Origin: Hyaloraphidium curvatum
Lineage: Eukaryota; Monoblepharomycota; Hyaloraphidiomycetes; Hyaloraphidiales; Hyaloraphidiaceae
DNA length: 64,000 bases
Direction of reading: 5' to 3'
Assembly: GCA_025558095.1 (NCBI GenBank)
Contig: JAIVFI010000021.1
Span: 248,001-312,000, forward strand
Position numbers and translations under genes: made by a program
The notes under the pieces: model-generated
Told to the model about the DNA's origin: nothing
The model's input: only the letters and a program-made list of their open reading frames with translations
Databases searched by the model: none
In this document: positions 52,690-64,000 of the stretch, piece by piece
Layout: each line of letters begins with the position of its first letter
Numbering within the stretch: position 1 is the first letter of the stretch

Positions 52690-53719
52690 CAAGAGGGCAT
52701 TCTGACCGTGATCCGAGGACTCCTCGGCGGAGACCCGCCGCGTCTGCGCATGAGCCGCAACTTCTCCTGGCTTTCGACGGCAGACTCCACGATCCTGTCG
52801 ACCGAACAGTACGACGACCTCGGGCTGCCGACGCTGGTGCCGGGAAAGCCCGAGACGGACGTTTGCGGCATACCCGTGCCGAAGTCCTACGCCGGATTCG
52901 CCCTCGTGGGCTCGGATCCGGACCTCCACGCGGATACAGAGGATGTGCCCGAACGCGAGCGACACATGCGGCCCGAGCCTTCCAGGCGGACCTGTTCCGC
53001 AGCTTCTCAGCCTGGCTGACGTGCTGTGGGATTCGAAAAAGAACAAGGCCGTGTTTGTGGCGCGCTGCTCCTACACCTACACGGTCGACAACGTGACCCT
53101 CGCCGCCAAACCGTATCCCACGCGGGGCCACGTGTGTCGCGAAGCCTCGTCAGCACCGAACCGCGCCGACCTCGACGTCGGCCTCCTCGTGGAACCTGCG
53201 CTGCTGACCGGGCCGAACGGGACCTGCCCCCCCGACGGCCCCGGAAATCTGTGCAGAATGTGCTGGCCGTGCCGGCGAAAACGCCTCCCGGACCGCCCCG
53301 AGCAGGCGCGCGGTTACCGCTTCCAGGTCGCCGTGGATGGCTACGGGCCGACGTGGGACGCGATCTACTGGAAGCTGGCCAGCAATAGCACCGTGTTTGC
53401 CGTGCAGCACGAAGTGCGTTACGCGCAGTGGTTCGGGCCCCTGCTCGAGGACGGCGCAAACTACATCGCGACGAGCGCGCCGGATTTGGCACACGCAGTC
53501 GCCGGATGCGTGCGGGATCCGGAGTGGTGCAGGCGGATCGCCATGGCGGCGGCCCGGACCTTCCGATCGGCGTTCGATCTCGGCCAGATCGAGCGGGACT
53601 GGACGCTGCTACTTCAGAAGCTGCATGACGGCGGCGTTTTGGGAGGGACACGCTGGGCGAAGGCCGCCCAACAACGGCACCCGCTGCACTTGTGCCGGGC
53701 CCGGCGTGTTCGGCAATAG
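52690..53719 (+). pseudogene. GT90 pseudogene, 5'-truncated and frameshifted
   Basis: A partial copy of the GT90 gene at 47984-49360, lacking its N-terminal third and membrane anchor. Small deletions relative to the intact gene near 52935, 52975 and 53010 break the frame. A TGA follows at 53017-53019 in the first frame. The later part reopens from about 52943 and includes the C-terminal GT90 block, but ends in an altered tail at 53719. Sequence near 52760-52870 is almost identical to the intact gene, so the duplication is recent. Begins 30 bp after the nucleotidyltransferase stop. Confidence 0.9.
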
Positions 53720-53999
53720 CATCGGAACCTGCGGTCGCAAGAGGCTAGTCGACCCAACGCTCTGCCCGCGTCAGAGGCACAAAGGTCTATCTTGGTCCGT
53801 GTCCGTCGGATAGTCTTATACATATGTCAGGGACCGCACTCTTTGCCCGTGATCACACGTTCCGGTGCGGTTGAAGCGCCGCCTCCGTCCACGAGTGATT
53901 GGACGAGCGCAGGCCAGCGCACAAACAGCGTTCCTTTTCCGAGAAAGGTCGCCCTCCCGATGGCCGCGCTGCTCGACCGGGCGACGGCCGACGGCGATG
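52690..53999 (+). repeat. Downstream copy of the 1.3-kb segmental duplication
   Basis: Partner of 48388-49694. Its right end passes without a break into the working symplekin gene. Its left end is less sharp (about 52690-52700) because similarity decays there. Confidence 0.88.
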
Positions 54000-56900
54000 T
54001 CGGCGATCGCGTCGCGTCGCTCGACGCATTTATCGGGGCCATTCGGGCAGACAAGGCGATGCTCGTCGCCGAGCCCGGGCTCGCTGCGCGCGTCGCCGCG
54101 ACCGCGCAGCCGCCCGCCGGCCCGCCGCTGCTGCCGCCTGAGATCGTCGCCGCGTCGCTCTTCATTGCCGAGGAGGTCGCGTGCCGGCTGCAGGGCCTGG
54201 GCGACGCGCGTTGGGCCGCGCTGGCCGACGTGGCCCGCGCCGTGGAAAAGTGGCTCAAGCCCGGCATGCCCGAGGAGCTGTACCCCGCTGGTGCCCACAT
54301 CGTCGTCCGCCAGGCGATCCAGTGGGCCGCAAACGCGTATTCCGTGGCGTTCCAGCGAATGTGGGTGACCTCGACTGTCGGACCCCTCGTACCGAATTGC
54401 TCATATTCCTAATCTCGCGAACCGGATTCCGCCGTGTCGCCCTTTCCAGAGCCAGCACGCATCCCGATGGGGCGGACCTATGGGCAGCCTTCGAGTCCAT
54501 TCGGCGGAGCATCCTGGCGCGGTGGGAGGCTGCGTCGGACACGGGCGAGCTGCTTGCCATCAGCAGATGGGCCTGCGAGGCGGTGCAGGTCGAGAGCTGG
54601 GCAAAGCGCAACGTCAACGATGTCGGTAGGCCGTCGACGCGGCACCGGGCTGTCGCTGACCGTCCCGGCAGCAACCTATACCGGGCGAGGTTCCGGGTGG
54701 CGGGGACGTATCGCTGGACATTGCGCCGACCGAGGCGTCATACTTTTCGACCGACGAGCTCGCGTCGCGGTCCACGCAGCTCCTCGAGATGCTCCTGCAC
54801 CGATTGCAGGAGTCGGACCGGGTCCCGGTCGTGGCATCCATCGTCAACTCGATGCTGCTCCTCGTGCGCGGTCGGTACCAGTTCGCCAACATGGTGGCCT
54901 TGGGCATCGTGGAGTACTGGGCGGCGGAGGAGGAGCGCGCGGCAAAGGCCAATTCGCGGTGGACGACGACACAGTACCGCAGCCTAGAGAGGACGATCCG
55001 GAACGCGCTCCTGGGCGTGTTCAGATTCGTCCCGGACCTGGAGTTGCCGCATCCGGCGTCGAGTATGCTGCTGGACAGGCTGGGCGCCAGGCCCAGCGAG
55101 TTTCCGCATCCGTACTATGTGCGGCTGCGCGAGCTGCGGTTCGGGGAGCGACCGGTGCAGAAACGGGCAGGGACGCCCGACGCGGACGCTTCTGCCGCCA
55201 AGCGGCAGCGGATGGACTTGGACATGAGGGCACAGGCGATGCCCGTCCCGGGACCCTCGCCCGCGGTGCCCGTGCCGACAGTGTCGCCGGTGCAGGCCAT
55301 CATGAACCTCCTCCAGTTCGATACCTCCCAGATCCCGTTGGCGTCCGTGATCGAGATGACGCTGCACGTCATGCGAACCACCCCGGATCCGATCTGGAAC
55401 CAGACCATGACGGTAATCGACGAAAGGCCGCTTCTGCGAGCTGGCTTGACGCGCCTCCAATCCACAGGCCGCCCGCCAGATCCCGCAGCTCATCCAGCAG
55501 GAGCTGTCCGCACAGGCAGCGCCGAACGGCCCGCAGGCCCATGCTCCGGGCTACCGCGATCCCCGGCTCGGCGGCCCCGCTGCCGCCCGCGTAGAGGGCC
55601 TCTCCGCCGGCGAATCCGCGGCGGCCCTCGAGGACGCCGACGAGGAAGCCGACGAAGCGGAGGACCTTTCCGCGATGCCTCTGACGGGCCGCGTCATGGA
55701 GCCCGAGGAGTTGGACGAGGCGCAGCTCGCGGAGCTGTGGACGGACATCCTGCAGAAGATGCTGCGGGCGGAATCGGTGCTCGGGGGCCGGTTCAAGGGG
55801 GCGAGGAACGGGTGGGAGGCGCTCGTGGGGCGATTGGTGGCGCACAGCAGCTTGGCCAAGGTGGAGGACGGGGCGGACGAGGGCGCGTCGGCGGAGACGG
55901 ATGCCGTGGTGGATTACGTCGCGGAGGACTTCAGATCGAGGTAAGCTCATTGCGGGCTCGCTGGTGGACGTCGCTGATACCCCGCAGGGCGGAGCTCGCG
56001 GTGGCGTACCTATACCAGCTGTGGTGGCAGGAGACCTCGGGCTCGGACGAGTCGCGCAAGCGGTACTTTTACTGCCTGCACAGGCTCCTTGACCGGATCA
56101 GCACGGCCATCGATCCGCGCGATCGCAACTTTACCAAGTTCCTCCTCGACGCCCCCGCGCTGGACGAGTCGTGCATCGACGACTACGTCCTGAAGCGGTT
56201 CGTCGAGGACAAGGACAGGATGCAGCTCGGGGTCACGACCCTGCGCGACATCATAAACCTCCGCCCCGCAATGCGCGAGCGGTGCATCGAGCTACTGCTG
56301 GAATGCTGTGTCCATCCGGGTAAGTTGCTGGCCGGCGGCCTGAGGAAGCGGTGCTGACACGAAGACCGGCTTCCAGACAAGGCGACGCGCCAGTTCTCCA
56401 TTCAAATGTCCCGACGCTGGGTTCCGGACAACGAGCCCCTCACCGCGCGCCTGGAGAAGCACGCGCTCGACTCCTTCCTCTCCATCGCAGAACTGGACCT
56501 GGTCGCGGACGAGGCCGGGGCCGAGGACATGGAGGACGACCTCTGGGGCATCGATACCGGCTTCCTTGGCATCACCGACGTCACGCAACGCGTGGAGTTT
56601 TTCTTTGCCCTGTGCAGCAAGGACCACGAGATGCTGCGGGAGTGGGTCTTGCCGGCGCTCTTCTCGCGCGCTATCTGATGATATTCACGCAGGATCTTCC
56701 GCGTCTACGCAACGCTCACCCCTTTGGCGCAGCGCGCGGTGCGCCATGACGTCTATCCCCTTGTCCGCAACGTGGGCATGCACTCTCCCATCCTCCTTAA
56801 CCTGCTGCGCGACTTTCCCGAGGGCTCCGAGGGGCTGGCGCTCAAGTGCGTCCTGGACCTCCTTGACCGCGGAGGTTTGTTGTTGCCGCGCTCTCCATAG

Positions 56901-57827
56901 CAGCAGCAAGCTGACGCCGCGCCGCAGCGAAACCCACCAAGGAGCTCCTCGCGACGTGGCGTGCGGCGTACTCGCAGCGGAACATGGAACCGCGCGCAAT
57001 CATCCCCGTCCTCCCCTTCCTCGAAAAGGTTCGTTTGAGGATTCTACCCCACCGCCGCCGTAGCTGACCCGTCCGTCCTGCAGTCCGAAGCCCTCGGCTA
57101 CCTGCCCGACGTGTTCGGCCTCCTACCCGCGGACGCGCCCGAGAAATCCAAGCAGTACGGCGTGATTCAGAGCCTCATCGCTCGCCTCGTCACGCCTCCG
57201 AGCGAGGAGGAGAAGCCGGTGATGACGCCGGCGGAGCTCATGATCGCTCTGCACAATATGGAGGACCGGGTCGGGGTCAAGAAGCTCATTTCTCGTGGGA
57301 GCGCGCGCCGTTGCCCGCCCCAGGCCGTCTATTGACCCCCGCGCCGCCGCAGTGACCCAGATTTGCTTCAACATGTCGGAGCAGTTCAAATCGGAGCAGC
57401 TCGCCATCGTTCTGCAGCAGCTCGTGGACCAGCCCAAGCTGCCGACCATCATGATGCGCACGGTGCTGCAGTGCGTCACGCTCCACAAGGGCATGATCGG
57501 CTTCCTGCAGAGCATCCTCACGCGGCTCATAAACAAGCGCATATGGCAGAACAAGCAGCTCTGGGAGGGGTTCATCCGCGCGTGCAAGGTGCGCCGCGGC
57601 CTCGACGACATCCGGAGAGCCTGGCTGACACTGCTCCGCAACCGCAGATGACGCAGCCGCAGTCTTCGCAGGTCATCCTGCAGCTCCCCAGGCCGCAGAT
57701 GGAGGAGATCCTGGCCAAGCACCTCGAGCTCCGCAAGGCCGTCGCGGGCTACATACAGCAGCTCCCGCCCTCGCAGCGCAACACCCCCCGCATGCAGGGC
57801 ATCCTCGCGGTCGCGTCCCAGGCATAG
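53960..57827 (+). CDS. SYMPK: Symplekin/Pta1, mRNA 3'-end processing scaffold
   Basis: Eleven exons (53960-54360, 54450-54621, 54672-55412, 55468-55940, 55988-56319, 56377-56641, 56693-56874, 56928-57028, 57084-57294, 57353-57588, 57648-57827; introns 47-89 nt) encode 1097 residues. The N-terminal half is HEAT-like (AISRWACEAVQ, IVNSMLLLVRGRYQF). A basic KRQRMD stretch follows near residue 360. The C-terminal symplekin domain is clear, with AYLYQLWWQE, RRWVPDNEPL, VLQCVTLHKGMIGFL and LWEGFIRACK followed by SSQVILQLP. Symplekin holds together the cleavage-polyadenylation and histone pre-mRNA machinery. The 5' region with its ATG was duplicated upstream (49655). Only this copy continues. Confidence 0.95.
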
Positions 57828-57922
57828 CGCCTGCCACAGTGTACCCTCAAACTCAGAATTCCAGCCCAGATCACATGGATGTACATGGTTCAGCCATTTC
57901 CACGTCCTGTCCCTGGCCTCCG

Positions 57923-59296
57923 TCACCGGGGGGCGGAGCGCCGGTCGCCGGCGTCGGCATCTAGCCGGACGACGCCGCACACAACCGTCGTGTCGTCCTG
58001 CTTGCCGCCCTCGTAAAAGAGGCCCTCTTCCGAGGCCTTGACCTGGAAGGGGCTGGCGCTGGCCATCGGGTCCTCTTGCACTGCAGGGGCGGGGGGCGTT
58101 AGGCCGAACGGCGCTGATCGCGGGACAGGCGGCGCCAACCTTCCCGGCACCGCACCGCCAGCGTGTCGGCAAACTTTTGCGGGTCAAGACCCGCGGCCCC
58201 GCGCGGCGGCTCGGTCATGGCGACGGCGATGTCGAGTATCTCGTCGTCGAACAGGTTGTCGAACAGGCCGTCCGACGCGACAATCACCACGTCGCCCTCT
58301 TTCACCTTGACGGTGAAGGTCTCGGCGTCGCCCGGCGAGTCCTTGCTGCCGGTGCCGAGCTGGAAGGGGAAGTTGAACGAGTGCTGCTGCTCCGCGGTCC
58401 GGAAGATGATCTCGGCGCCGCGGATGACGAGCACGCCGCAGTCGCCCAGGTTTGCTATGCGGAGCTCGTCGTCGCGCAGGATGACGAGGCAGGCGGTGGT
58501 GGAGCCCACGAGGTTCTGGCGGGGCGGCGGTTCGGCGCGCGTCGCGGATGGGCGGCTGTGGGGCCCCACCTCCTTGTCGATGTCGTCCAGCACGGCGGCG
58601 TAGCTCCGCTCCAGCACGACGCGCGGGTCGACCGCGTAGTACTCTTCCGGGTCGTACGAGCTGTCGTCCTCGAACCGCGAGAGGTCCTTGTTGGAGTAGT
58701 GCATGAGCTTCCGCGAGTAGAGGGCCGGGTTCGCGCCTGCGGGGGTGTCAGGGGACGCGCCGGTGCGGGCAGCGCGGACGCACCCTTTATCCTGCTCCAG
58801 CCGCCGACGCCTGTGCCGATGCGGGGAGGCGGTGAGCGCGGGCGCGGGTTGGGGCGTCGCGAGCCTGCCACGCACCGTCCGCGACGCCGATTGCGTCGTG
58901 CCTGCGGAAGTACGCGTCCTCGCCGACGCCGACCGACAGGTAGTCGCCGTCGCCGGCGATCGCGGCCGCGGCGGCCTTCCTGCTCGCGCCCGACAGCGCG
59001 GTCTTCGGGTACGCGGCGACGCCGAGGTCGAGGCGCAGCGACGGGCGCGCGACGGCGTGCTTTCCGATGTCGTCGAAGAACGAGAAGATGTTCGGCGGCG
59101 GCGCGCGCGGCGGCGGGGCGGGCGGCGACGCGCTGAGCGGCCGCGCGGTGTGGCGCACCGGCGCGCCGCGGAGGTGCAGCAGGACGAGCTCGTCGGGCAG
59201 CCGCCACGCGTCCGCCGCCGGCCACAAAGGCGCGCCGCGCCGAATGCCCGCCGCCAGCGCCGCCATCGCGGCTGCGGGCGCGCCGCGGGGCCGCAT
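57923..59296 (-). CDS. PTC7: PTC7-type mitochondrial PP2C phosphatase
   Basis: Four exons (59296-58876, 58810-58784, 58736-58140, 58080-57923; introns 65, 47 and 59 nt) give 400 residues. The second exon is only 27 nt and supplies GVGGWSRIK in the metal-binding block GVADGVGGW. Other PP2C marks are GEDAYF, ANLGDCGVLVIR, VIVASDGLFDNL and a terminal GGKQDDTTVVCGVV. The start (MRPRGAPAAAMAALAAGIRRGA) looks like a mitochondrial presequence, matching the known matrix location of yeast Ptc7 and PPTC7. Those act on coenzyme Q and mitophagy control. The gene is convergent with symplekin (95 bp) and divergent from the Rho-GEF (139 bp). Confidence 0.93.
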
Positions 59297-59435
59297 GATC
59301 CGGGGTCCGATACGGGTCTGCTGTCTAAGGCCGAAATGGTATTCAACCTTTCAACTTTTAAACGATCGAGGCCGCCTCATAGTCTGCCCGATCGTGATCG
59401 GCGTCCCCCACGCTCCCCTCCCGCGATGGCCTGAC

Positions 59436-62400
59436 ATGGCGGCGCCGCCGACGTACTGCGCGCTGCTCAGCGAGGTGTGCCGCCCGGCCCGCCCCGCCGC
59501 CGCGCTGACCCCTCGCAGGTCGCCGCGGCATTCCGCGCGCGGGTGCCGACCGGCACGCTGCTCAAGGACTCGCTGCAGTACGCGGACGCCTTCACCGGAA
59601 AGGCCGCCGTCGATGCGCTGGCGCAGGTGCTGCAGACCACGGACCGCAACCTGGCCCTGCTCGTCGGCCGCGCGCTCGACGCCCAGGACTTCTTCCACGA
59701 TGTGGCCTACGCGCACAGGCTGCGCGACACGCCCAACGAGATCTACGTGTTCGACAACCTGGCGCCGCTGCCGCTGTTGCCCGGGGGCCAGCAGCAGCGG
59801 AGGCCGCAGCCCGAGGGCAGCTACCCGAACGGCGTGTTTACGCTGCTCACGGACTGCTACTCGAGCACCTGCAGCAGGGACAAGCTCTGCTACTCCATCA
59901 GCTGCCCGCGGAGACTGGAGCAGGTGGGCGGCACTCTGTCGGGACGTCGACGGAATCGGTTGACACCGTCCTCCGGCGCCCGTCCCAGCAAACGCGCAAC
60001 AGCGCCATGACAAAGGCGGCAACGCGCGCCTCCGAGGTCGATGTCGACCGCAAGGTTCGTCGTATCGCGCTGGCAGCGTGGTTTCCGTGACGCAGCCCGC
60101 CGCACAGAGGCAGAAGCTCTGGAGCACGTCCGTGGCACCCGAGATCGTCGCCATGGTCTCGGATGAGGAGAAGAAGCGACAGGAGGCCATCTTCGAGGTG
60201 ATCCAGAAGGAGAAGGAGTACGTGGACGACCTGGACCTGGTCCACAAGGTGAGCATCGCGGTGAGGGCTTGGTGATCCACCTGATGCCCCCCAACCCCTC
60301 AGCTCTACATCCAGCCCCTCCGCCTCTCCAACATCATCGAGGAGACGCGCTGCGAGCGCTTCATCCGTGATGTCTTCCTTAACATCGGCCAGCTGTACCA
60401 GATCAACCTGCGGCTCTCTCGGCGCCTCAACATGAGGCGCAAAGAGAACCCCGTGGTCGCGCAGATCGGCGACGTCTTCCTTGGCGTGGTCCATGAGTTC
60501 TACCCGTACGTCGAGTACGGTGCGCGGCAGATCTACGCCAAGCACTTCCTGGCGATGGAGAAGCTCAACAACCCGGAGTTTGAGCACTTTCTCGAGGTCG
60601 GCCTGGAATGCTCGCCCGCCGCTAGGCCTCCTCCTTACCGCCCGTGTTTCGCCAGGAACGCGAGCGGATGGCCGAATGCCGCAAGCTCCCCCTCGAATCC
60701 TTCCTGGCGCGCCCCACCACCCACATGGGCCGCTACCCCCTCCTCCTCGAGGCCGTCCTCAAGCGAACGGACCCCAGCAACCCCGACCGCGCCAACATAC
60801 CCCAGGCCATCGCGGTGATCAAGGACGTCCTGGGCCGGATCAACGCCGAGGCGGGCAGGGCAGACAACCTGCTGAAGCTGAACCAGCTGAACCAGCACCT
60901 GGTGTTTGCCGAGGGGGAGTGGCAGGACCTGCGCTTGACGGACGAGGGGCGGACGATCCTCCGGCAGGGCACGCTCATCGCCCGCAAGACGACCACGGAC
61001 TCGGAGGTCGTCTGCTTCCTCTTCGACCACCTGTTCCTGATGGCCAAGGAGAAGAAGGCCAACTTCTTCAAGGTCCACAAGCGGGTGCGGGTGCTGCGCT
61101 GGCCTTCGTTGACGGCCCGTGATCTAACGCACGTCCCGGCAGCCTATACCACTAGAACTCCTCGTTCTCTCCTCCGCCGCGGCCGATTCTGCGAAGCTGA
61201 ACGGGACCGCGGACCGTGGCGGCAGCACGGGCTCGCGCGGCGTCGCCGCCGTCACCTCCCCAAAGAACGCGCAGCCGTCCAAGCTCCTCCCTGTTGCCAC
61301 CGAGCCCACAAAGTACCCCCTCACCCTCACCCACCTCGGCCGCTACGGCGGCACCTTCACCCTGTACGCCAACTCCCAGGCGGACCGGAGATCGTGGCAG
61401 GACGCGATCGCGGAGCAGAAGCGCGTTACGGCGGAGCGCAAGAGGCGCTTCGAAACGGTCGTGCTCGCCAACAACCCCGTTCCGGGTGGGTCCCGGATCA
61501 ACTGCTCCTGCGCGCTCGGGAGCCGGATCTTCCTGGGGTGCGACGCGGGCGTGTTTGTCAGCGATCCGCTGGGGAGCCACTATACCCAGGTGCTGGATCT
61601 CGAGCGGATTGTGCAGATCGACGTGCTGCGGCAGTACGGGCTCCTCATTCTCCTCGCCGGTGGGCTCTTTCGTCCGGAACCTAAGTGCGATTTGCTGATC
61701 TCCCCTGGCGGTGATCCATTCAGACCGCACCCTCTACACCTTTCCCCTGGAGGCCATGGACCCCACCGAGGCCGATTTCTCCGCGGCCATGCGCAAGGGC
61801 CGGCGGGTCAGCTCCCACGTGTCCTTCTTCAAGGTCGGCACGTGCAACGACCGGACCCTCATCTGCGCCGTCAAATCGACCTCGCTTTCGAGCACTGTCA
61901 AGGCCTTCGAGCCCGTGGCGCCGGGCGGGCCGTCGGCGAAGAAGACGTCCCTCCTGCGTCTTCTCAAAGGATCGCCGGATTCCGTCAGGGTGTTCAAGGT
62001 GCGGCCCTTCCCTTTAGTTCAGGGACCCTACTGACTCGATCACTCTTCGGCAATCAGGAGTTCTACATCCCCTCCGAATCCACCTCCATCCACTTTCTCA
62101 AAACGAAGCTCTGTGTGGGCTGCGCAAAGGGGTTCGAGATCGTCGACCTGGAATCCCTGAACACACAGGGTGCGCCGTCCCCCCGCGACCGCCGCGACCG
62201 CGCTCATTTCCAATCACGCAGGACTCTTGGATCCGAAGGACGAGTCCCTCGAGTTTGTCATGAAGCGCGAGAACCTTCGGCCCATAGCCATCTATCGGCT
62301 ACCCGACGGTTGCTTCCTTCTCTGCTACGACGGTGAGCCGCTGCGACAGTTATTCTCCGTCGGCCTTTTAACGCTCATGACGTTGTGTCCAGAGTTTGGT

Positions 62401-62830
62401 TTCTACGTGGACAAATTCGGACGCCGGACGCGGCACGAGCAACTGATTCAATGGACGGGCTCGCCGTCGTCCTTTTGTGAGCACGAGCTGCCATCCTCGA
62501 CCACTGCCGAGCCCTGATCCACCGTCCCTTCCAGCGCTCGTGTATCCCTACGTGATCGCGTTCGATTCGTCGCTGATAGAGATTCGGAACGCGGAGACGG
62601 GCGACCTGCAGCAGGTGATCGCGACGACGAACCTGCGCAACGTCAGCACGGACCCCGAGCTCCTGCACTGCGTGATGGACTCGCCCGCCGGGGAGACGCA
62701 GCAGCTTGTGAAGCTCAAGCCGTGCTATAGCGGCCCGGAGCAGGCTCCGGGTGGGCTAGATGGGGGCGATTTTGTGATGGGCCAGGCCGCGGGGCGCCAG
62801 GCTCTGGCAGTGAACGGGACGGTGGAATGA
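59436..62830 (+). CDS. Rho guanine-nucleotide exchange factor, DEP-DH-PH-CNH (Rom2-like)
   Basis: Twelve exons (59436-59474, 59519-59923, 59989-60054, 60096-60248, 60303-60596, 60656-61084, 61143-61659, 61724-61998, 62058-62169, 62222-62332, 62393-62476, 62535-62830; introns 41-65 nt) give 926 residues. DEP lies at about 18-110 (GTLLKDSLQYADAFTGKAAV). It is followed by CSRDKLCYSISCPRRLEQQ and a KLWSTSV block. The DH domain covers about 194-390 (RQEAIFEVIQKEKEYVDDL, GRYPLLLEAVLKRT). PH covers about 400-550 (RPIPLELLVLSS rebuilt at 462-473, RRSWQDAI). CNH runs from about 570 to 880 (SCALGSRIFLGCDAGVFVS, YVIAFDSSLIEIR). This order is that of fungal Rom1/Rom2, activators of Rho1 in cell-wall integrity. 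The first coding exon is just 39 nt. Confidence 0.94.
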
Positions 62831-62859
62831 GGGTTTCTTGCTTTCGTGTTGCAGGTTCA

Positions 62860-64000
62860 CTAATGACTGAGTCCGATCACCTTGCCCATGAAAGCCATGA
62901 GCTGGAGCTGCTCGTCTGCGCCGTCCGTCAGACACTTGTCGATGTGCCCCAGGTGCTGCGTCAGAGCGGCCTTCTGTCGTGTCGTCAGCCTCGGGTCCGA
63001 GATCACAGAGTCATGCAGCTGCGGTGGTAAGCTTAGGGCGCGAAGGTCGTGCGACGTGAGCACGGGCGCACCTGGGAGACGATCTGCCCGACGGAGTATC
63101 CGGCCACGGTGGCCGCATTGACCGCAGCCATCATTTTGTCGAAAGAGTTGCTCCACATGGAGAGCAGCAGGGTCTCGAGGACCGGGGCGGGAACGACCTG
63201 CGATCTGATCTGAGAAGCTTTCGACGGGACGGCGGAGCCGAGACCTACGCCGGCAATCTCAAACAGTGAATCAGCAGTAATCATGTCGGAGCCGTGAAGG
63301 CGATGAGCACTCTGTAGGAAAGTGATGGCTTTGCGCAGATCGCCGTCGGCCACTTTGATCAGCACTTCGATCGCCTGTCAATCCGCGGGCAGCGTCAAGG
63401 CGACGTGGCTAGCTTAAGGTAGCAGCAGCCCACCTGCTCCTCGATGTTGACATTCTCGGACGAGATGACGTGTTTCAATCTCGCGATCATGCTGGCATCG
63501 TCGAGCGGCCGGAACCGGAACTTGGCGCAACGCGAAGCAAGAGGCTCAATGATGCTGGTCGGTGCAGGTTCGCTCAGACGTGGAGGTGCGAGATTTAGGA
63601 TCCCGCTACGCACCGGGAAACATAATTGCAGATGAGGCAGAATCGGGTGATCTTGGAGTAGGTCTCCATCGTTCGCCGCAACGCCGATTGTGCATCGCTG
63701 GTCATGGAGTCGGCTTCGTCAAGGATCACGATCTTGTACGGTGGGCAGGGGTGGCCCCCTTGCGACCTCTGGGTGACGGAGACGCGTGCAAAGTTCTTGA
63801 CCTTTTCGCGCACGATCTCGATTCCGCGCTCGTCGGAAGCATTGAGCTCGAGCACCCTGCTCCTGATCTGCTCGGGACTGAGGAGCAGCCTGGGCGGTGA
63901 GCTTGGAAACGAACTACATGCAGGGCAACGCACCCGTAGAGATCATGGGCGAGGGCCAAAATGGTCGACGTCTTTCCGGTGCCTGGAGGTCCGTAGAACA
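62860..64000 (-). CDS. RFC4: Replication factor C subunit 4 (clamp loader), 5' end outside window
   Basis: Six exons are in view (64000-63934 partial, 63889-63614, 63554-63434, 63374-63249, 63197-63072, 63018-62860; introns 44-59 nt), so the N-terminus is missing. Visible marks are the Walker A loop [10 protein letters not shown], the segment [20 protein letters not shown], the Walker B box ILDEADSMT, the sensor block [21 protein letters not shown], and [17 protein letters not shown]. The C-terminal collar ends [17 protein letters not shown]. The ASDERG and 'ICNYVSRIIEPL' wording fits RFC4 (yeast Rfc2) rather than RFC2, RFC3 or RFC5. It loads PCNA on DNA. The gene ends 29 bp from the Rho-GEF stop. 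Confidence 0.95.

Noticed and set aside
53960-57827. First taken for the CCR4-NOT scaffold NOT1 because of the large helical repeat protein
   Set aside because: The C-terminal blocks (RRWVPDNEPL, LHKGMIGFL, WEGFIRACK) are those of symplekin and the length of 1097 residues fits.

Overview
This window is nuclear DNA from a GC-rich, gene-dense unicellular eukaryote. Evidence: I could place 85 GT-AG introns inside recognisable eukaryotic genes. They run from 41 to 118 nt, most of them 44-67 nt, with a GTGGGT/GTGCG/GTGAG-type donor and a CTGAC- or CTAAC-like branch sequence shortly before the acceptor. There is also an intron-containing nuclear tRNA gene. Lineage is uncertain. A Rho-GEF with DEP-DH-PH-CNH order (the fungal Rom1/Rom2 layout), a stand-alone PAPS-reductase-type FAD synthase and ATG5 point towards an opisthokont or fungus-like protist and argue against red algae. 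The DUF707 and TBL-type glycan genes are also common in algae. I do not name a species.

Layout. 0-6.4 kb: end of a membrane protein, a Ser/Pro-rich orphan, a secreted beta-helix protein and an AT-hook protein. 7.3-12 kb: a bacterial-type esterase and the SKI2 RNA helicase. 12.1-20.1 kb: a Cys/His orphan, a Golgi-type sulfotransferase, Tudor-SN (SND1) and a GT90 glycosyltransferase. 20.1-27.5 kb: CWC27 cyclophilin, a PIAS/SIZ SUMO ligase, a PhaB/FabG-type reductase and an LMBRD2-like membrane protein. 27.5-33.2 kb: a gene-poor stretch with an intact tRNA-Asp, then a DUF707 glycosyltransferase-like gene and a TBL-type gene enclosed by a 427-bp inverted duplication whose second arm holds a truncated tRNA-Asp. 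33.3-45.1 kb: DENR, PINX1, FAD synthase, YIP1, POP4, ATG5, a DUF707-like relic, an FMN hydroxyacid oxidase, a coiled-coil membrane protein and PSF2. 45.6-47.9 kb: a conserved unknown and BDP1. 48-54 kb: a second GT90 gene, a 3-kb island with two compositionally different genes (an orphan and a bacterial-type nucleotidyltransferase), and a decayed partial GT90 copy. 54-64 kb: symplekin, a PTC7-type phosphatase, the Rho-GEF and the start of RFC4 (cut by the window end).

Functional themes. Most genes are single-copy housekeeping factors: mRNA processing and decay (SKI2, CWC27, symplekin, SND1), translation (DENR), RNase P/MRP (POP4), Pol III transcription (BDP1), replication (PSF2, RFC4), vesicle traffic (YIP1) and autophagy (ATG5). 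They are scattered rather than in operons, often as tight divergent pairs. A second theme is a set of predicted secretory-pathway glycan enzymes (sulfotransferase, two GT90s, DUF707, TBL-type, beta-helix protein). Several of these sit in or next to the rearranged segments, so surface-glycan genes look like the evolving part of this region.

Limits: exon borders were chosen by eye from reading frame, splice consensus and family conservation, and no similarity search was run. CDS entries give the whole span, with exons listed in the evidence.
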